A stretch of 64,000 nt of DNA from Demequina mangrovi (GTDB taxonomy: Bacteria > Actinomycetota > Actinomycetes > Actinomycetales > Demequinaceae), in assembly GCF_000759715.1 (NCBI RefSeq), contig NZ_BBLU01000007.1, forward strand, positions 107,387-171,386, given 5' to 3'. The notes under the pieces were generated by a model. It worked only from the letters and a program-made list of their open reading frames with translations, made no database searches and was not told the origin of the DNA. Of this stretch, positions 62,157-64,000 are shown in pieces. Within the stretch, counting starts at the first letter, position 1, and the number at the start of each line of letters is the position of its first letter. Position numbers and translations under genes: made by a program.

Positions 62157-64000
62157 TCAGCGGCACTGCAGCTGGTCGATGGTGGGGACCTCGGCGTCCG
62201 GGTCCGCGGGATCCGGCGTGAAGTCCGGATCCGGGATGGTCACGGTGGTGACCGGGCAACCGACCACGAAGCTCACGACGGTGCCGGGGGCGACCTCGGT
62301 CTCGGGGTTTGGGTTCGAGGACTTCACGATGCCGTCGAAGGCCGCGTCCGGGGTGGTGTCCACCGTGACGTCGCCGACGGTGAGGCCCGCGTTCTGGATG
62401 TCGGAGCGCGCCGCCGCCTCGGACTTGCCGACGATCGCCGGCACCGCCACGGTCGAGGGCTCCTCGGCCACGATGAGCGACACGGTCGAGCCGCGCTCGA
62501 CGCGTCCCGCGCCCGGGTCCTGGGACAGGACGGTGCCGGGCTCCTCGTCGGACGTCTCCTCGTAGGACTCGTCGGCGACGAGGTTGAGCTCGCCCAGCTT
62601 CTTGCGGGCCTCGGACAGGCTCAGCCCGGTGAGGTCCTCGAGCTCGACCTCGCCCGAGGAGAGGTACAGCGTGACGCCGGAGTCCCGGTCGACGGTCTCG
62701 CCGGCGGCCGGCTCGGTGCTGGTGGCGCGGCCCGCGTCGAAGGCCGGGTCGTCCTCGGTGTCGCGCGCGATCACTCTGAGCCCCGCCGCCTCGAGCGCCG
62801 CGATGGCGTCCTCCTCGGAGTCGCCGCGGACATCGGGCACGGAGACCGTGTCGGGCCCGCTCGAGAGGTAGACGGTGATCGTCTCGCCGGCCTCGACGTT
62901 CCGGCCCGCCTCCGGGTCGGTGCGGGTGACCAGGTCCGTCTCGACGTCCTCGGACGGCTCGGTCTCGAACTGGCCGACGAGGCCCAGGCGGTCGAGCTCG
63001 GCTTGAGCCTCGGCGCGCGTCATGTCCGCCAGATCGGTGATCTCGACGCTGGTCTCGGCGCTCGGGCTCGGCTCGGTGATCGGGGCGGCGTCCCTGGTCA
63101 TCATCCACAGCGCGAGGATGAGCAGGATCGCGGCCGCTGCCGCGGCGCCGAGCACGGACCACTGGATGATCTTCTTGCGCCGCGCGGCGGCGGGGTCCTC
63201 GTCCTCGTCCTCGAGCGTCTCGACCGCGCCTGTGGCGGGCTCGAACTGGCCGGGCTCGTCCACGGTCGCCCACGGGCTCGCGCCCGGCATCACCGCGGTC
63301 TCGCCGGCCGTGGTCTGCTCGGGCATGACCTCGGTGGCGTCGGAGCCGTCGTCGAGGGCCGCCGCCGCGACGCCGGCCGCGCCGGCGCCCAGCGCCGCCG
63401 AGCCGAGCGCGATCGCTCCCGTCGACGGGGCGAGCGGCTCGCCCGACATCACGCTGCGGAGGTCGGCGAGGAAGTCCTGGGCGCTCGCGTAGCGCTCGTC
63501 ACGGTTCTTGGTGAGCGCGCGCAGCACCACCCGGTCGAGCTCCTCGGGCACGTCGGAGGCGAACTCCGAGGGACGCGGGGCCGCCTCGCGCACGTGCTGG
63601 TACGCGACCGAGACCGGGGAGTCGCCGATGAACGGCGGGCGGCCGGTGAGGAGCTCGAACAGCACGCAGCCGGTCGAGTAGAGGTCCGAGCGCGCGTCGA
63701 CGTTCTCGCCGCGCGCCTGCTCAGGGGACAGGTACTGGGCGGTGCCCACGACGGCCTGCGTCTGGGTCATCGTCTGGCCCGAGTCCGCGAGGGCGCGGGC
63801 GATGCCGAAGTCCATCACCTTCACCGCGCCCGTGGGGGTGAGCATGATGTTCGCCGGCTTGATGTCGCGGTGGACCAGTCCCGCGTGGTGCGAGTAGTCG
63901 AGCGCGGCGAGCACGCCCGCGGTGATCTCGACTGCCTCGTCGATGGGCGCCGCGACGTCCCCCTTGAGGATCTCGCGGACGGTGTGCCCCTCGACGTACT
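62157..64000 (-). CDS. pknB: Ser/Thr protein kinase PknB with PASTA domains (partial)
   Basis: The window end cuts off the N-terminal part of the kinase domain. What remains begins YVEGHTVREIL and has the catalytic loop HRDIKPANIM, DFG (MDFGIARAL), GTAQYLSPEQA and the PASTA-kinase activation region. A juxtamembrane acidic segment, one membrane helix (IIQWSVLGAAAAAAILLILALWMM) and four extracellular PASTA repeats follow; the end is a short acidic tail with CR at the C terminus. PknB senses muropeptides or lipid II and controls cell wall growth and division. It normally follows pabA/sortase directly; here the crt operon and an MFS/MarR pair separate them. Confidence 0.95.
   Translation of the reverse strand, partial: YVEGHTVREILKGDVAAPIDEAVEITAGVLAALDYSHHAGLVHRDIKPANIMLTPTGAVKVMDFGIARALADSGQTMTQTQAVVGTAQYLSPEQARGENVDARSDLYSTGCVLFELLTGRPPFIGDSPVSVAYQHVREAAPRPSEFASDVPEELDRVVLRALTKNRDERYASAQDFLADLRSVMSGEPLAPSTGAIALGSAALGAGAAGVAAAALDDGSDATEVMPEQTTAGETAVMPGASPWATVDEPGQFEPATGAVETLEDEDEDPAAARRKKIIQWSVLGAAAAAAILLILALWMMTRDAAPITEPSPSAETSVEITDLADMTRAEAQAELDRLGLVGQFETEPSEDVETDLVTRTDPEAGRNVEAGETITVYLSSGPDTVSVPDVRGDSEEDAIAALEAAGLRVIARDTEDDPAFDAGRATSTEPAAGETVDRDSGVTLYLSSGEVELEDLTGLSLSEARKKLGELNLVADESYEETSDEEPGTVLSQDPGAGRVERGSTVSLIVAEEPSTVAVPAIVGKSEAAARSDIQNAGLTVGDVTVDTTPDAAFDGIVKSSNPNPETEVAPGTVVSFVVGCPVTTVTIPDPDFTPDPADPDAEVPTIDQLQCR

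Overview
The window is the replication-origin region of a high-GC Gram-positive (actinobacterial) chromosome, most likely a member of the order Micrococcales; Demequina, Cellulomonas or relatives fit the gene order, a C50-carotenoid cluster and the strong preference for GAC, CTC and GCG/GCC codons. The genus is an inference from memory, not a search. There are no rRNA genes, insertion sequences or CRISPR arrays.

Left arm (1-16.3 kb): the conserved block cca, NUDIX hydrolase, DUF6049 membrane protein, murJ, a kinase-like membrane protein, a thioredoxin reductase-thioredoxin fusion, a PLP aminotransferase and ddl. Then the leftward block parB-parA-rsmG-jag-yidC-yidD-rnpA-rpmH, with three parS sites inside or next to parA and rsmG. 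The origin (16.3-23.3 kb) reads rightward: dnaA, a 1.46-kb oriC spacer, dnaN, recF, dciA (DUF721). An unusual three-repeat Ltp-type membrane-anchored protein follows, then gyrB and gyrA.

The stretch 28.4-39.6 kb separates gyrA from its usual neighbours (DUF3566, tRNA-Ile, tRNA-Ala). It holds an ABC drug/lipid exporter, a small membrane protein, a four-domain persulfide enzyme (CoA-disulfide reductase, rhodanese, TusA and DsrE domains), a Fur-type regulator with a catalase, a SulP transporter and a rhomboid-like/MprF-like fusion. After the tRNAs comes a second accessory stretch: a small unknown protein, a Cys-rich copper-chaperone-like protein with a CueR-like promoter, a polyamine-type ABC transporter with a divergent GntR regulator and a free-standing Cache sensor protein, a GH127 glycosidase and a LEA-like protein.

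From 51.3 kb the conserved block ppiA-rhomboid-crgA-sortase E-small membrane protein-pabA resumes, and it normally continues into pknB. Here an MFS exporter with its MarR regulator and a complete leftward C50 carotenoid operon (crtE-crtB-crtI-crtYe-crtYf-crtEb) lie between pabA and pknB. PknB is cut by the window end.

The most interesting non-coding signals are four ~80-bp hairpin-forming repeat units in the oriC spacer, a second DnaA-box cluster with a 19-bp perfect inverted repeat between the rhomboid gene and crgA, and the 9-mer GGACGATGC, found 25 times where about one would be expected by base composition. Many genes have a -10 element 6-8 nt before the start codon, suggesting frequent leaderless transcription.
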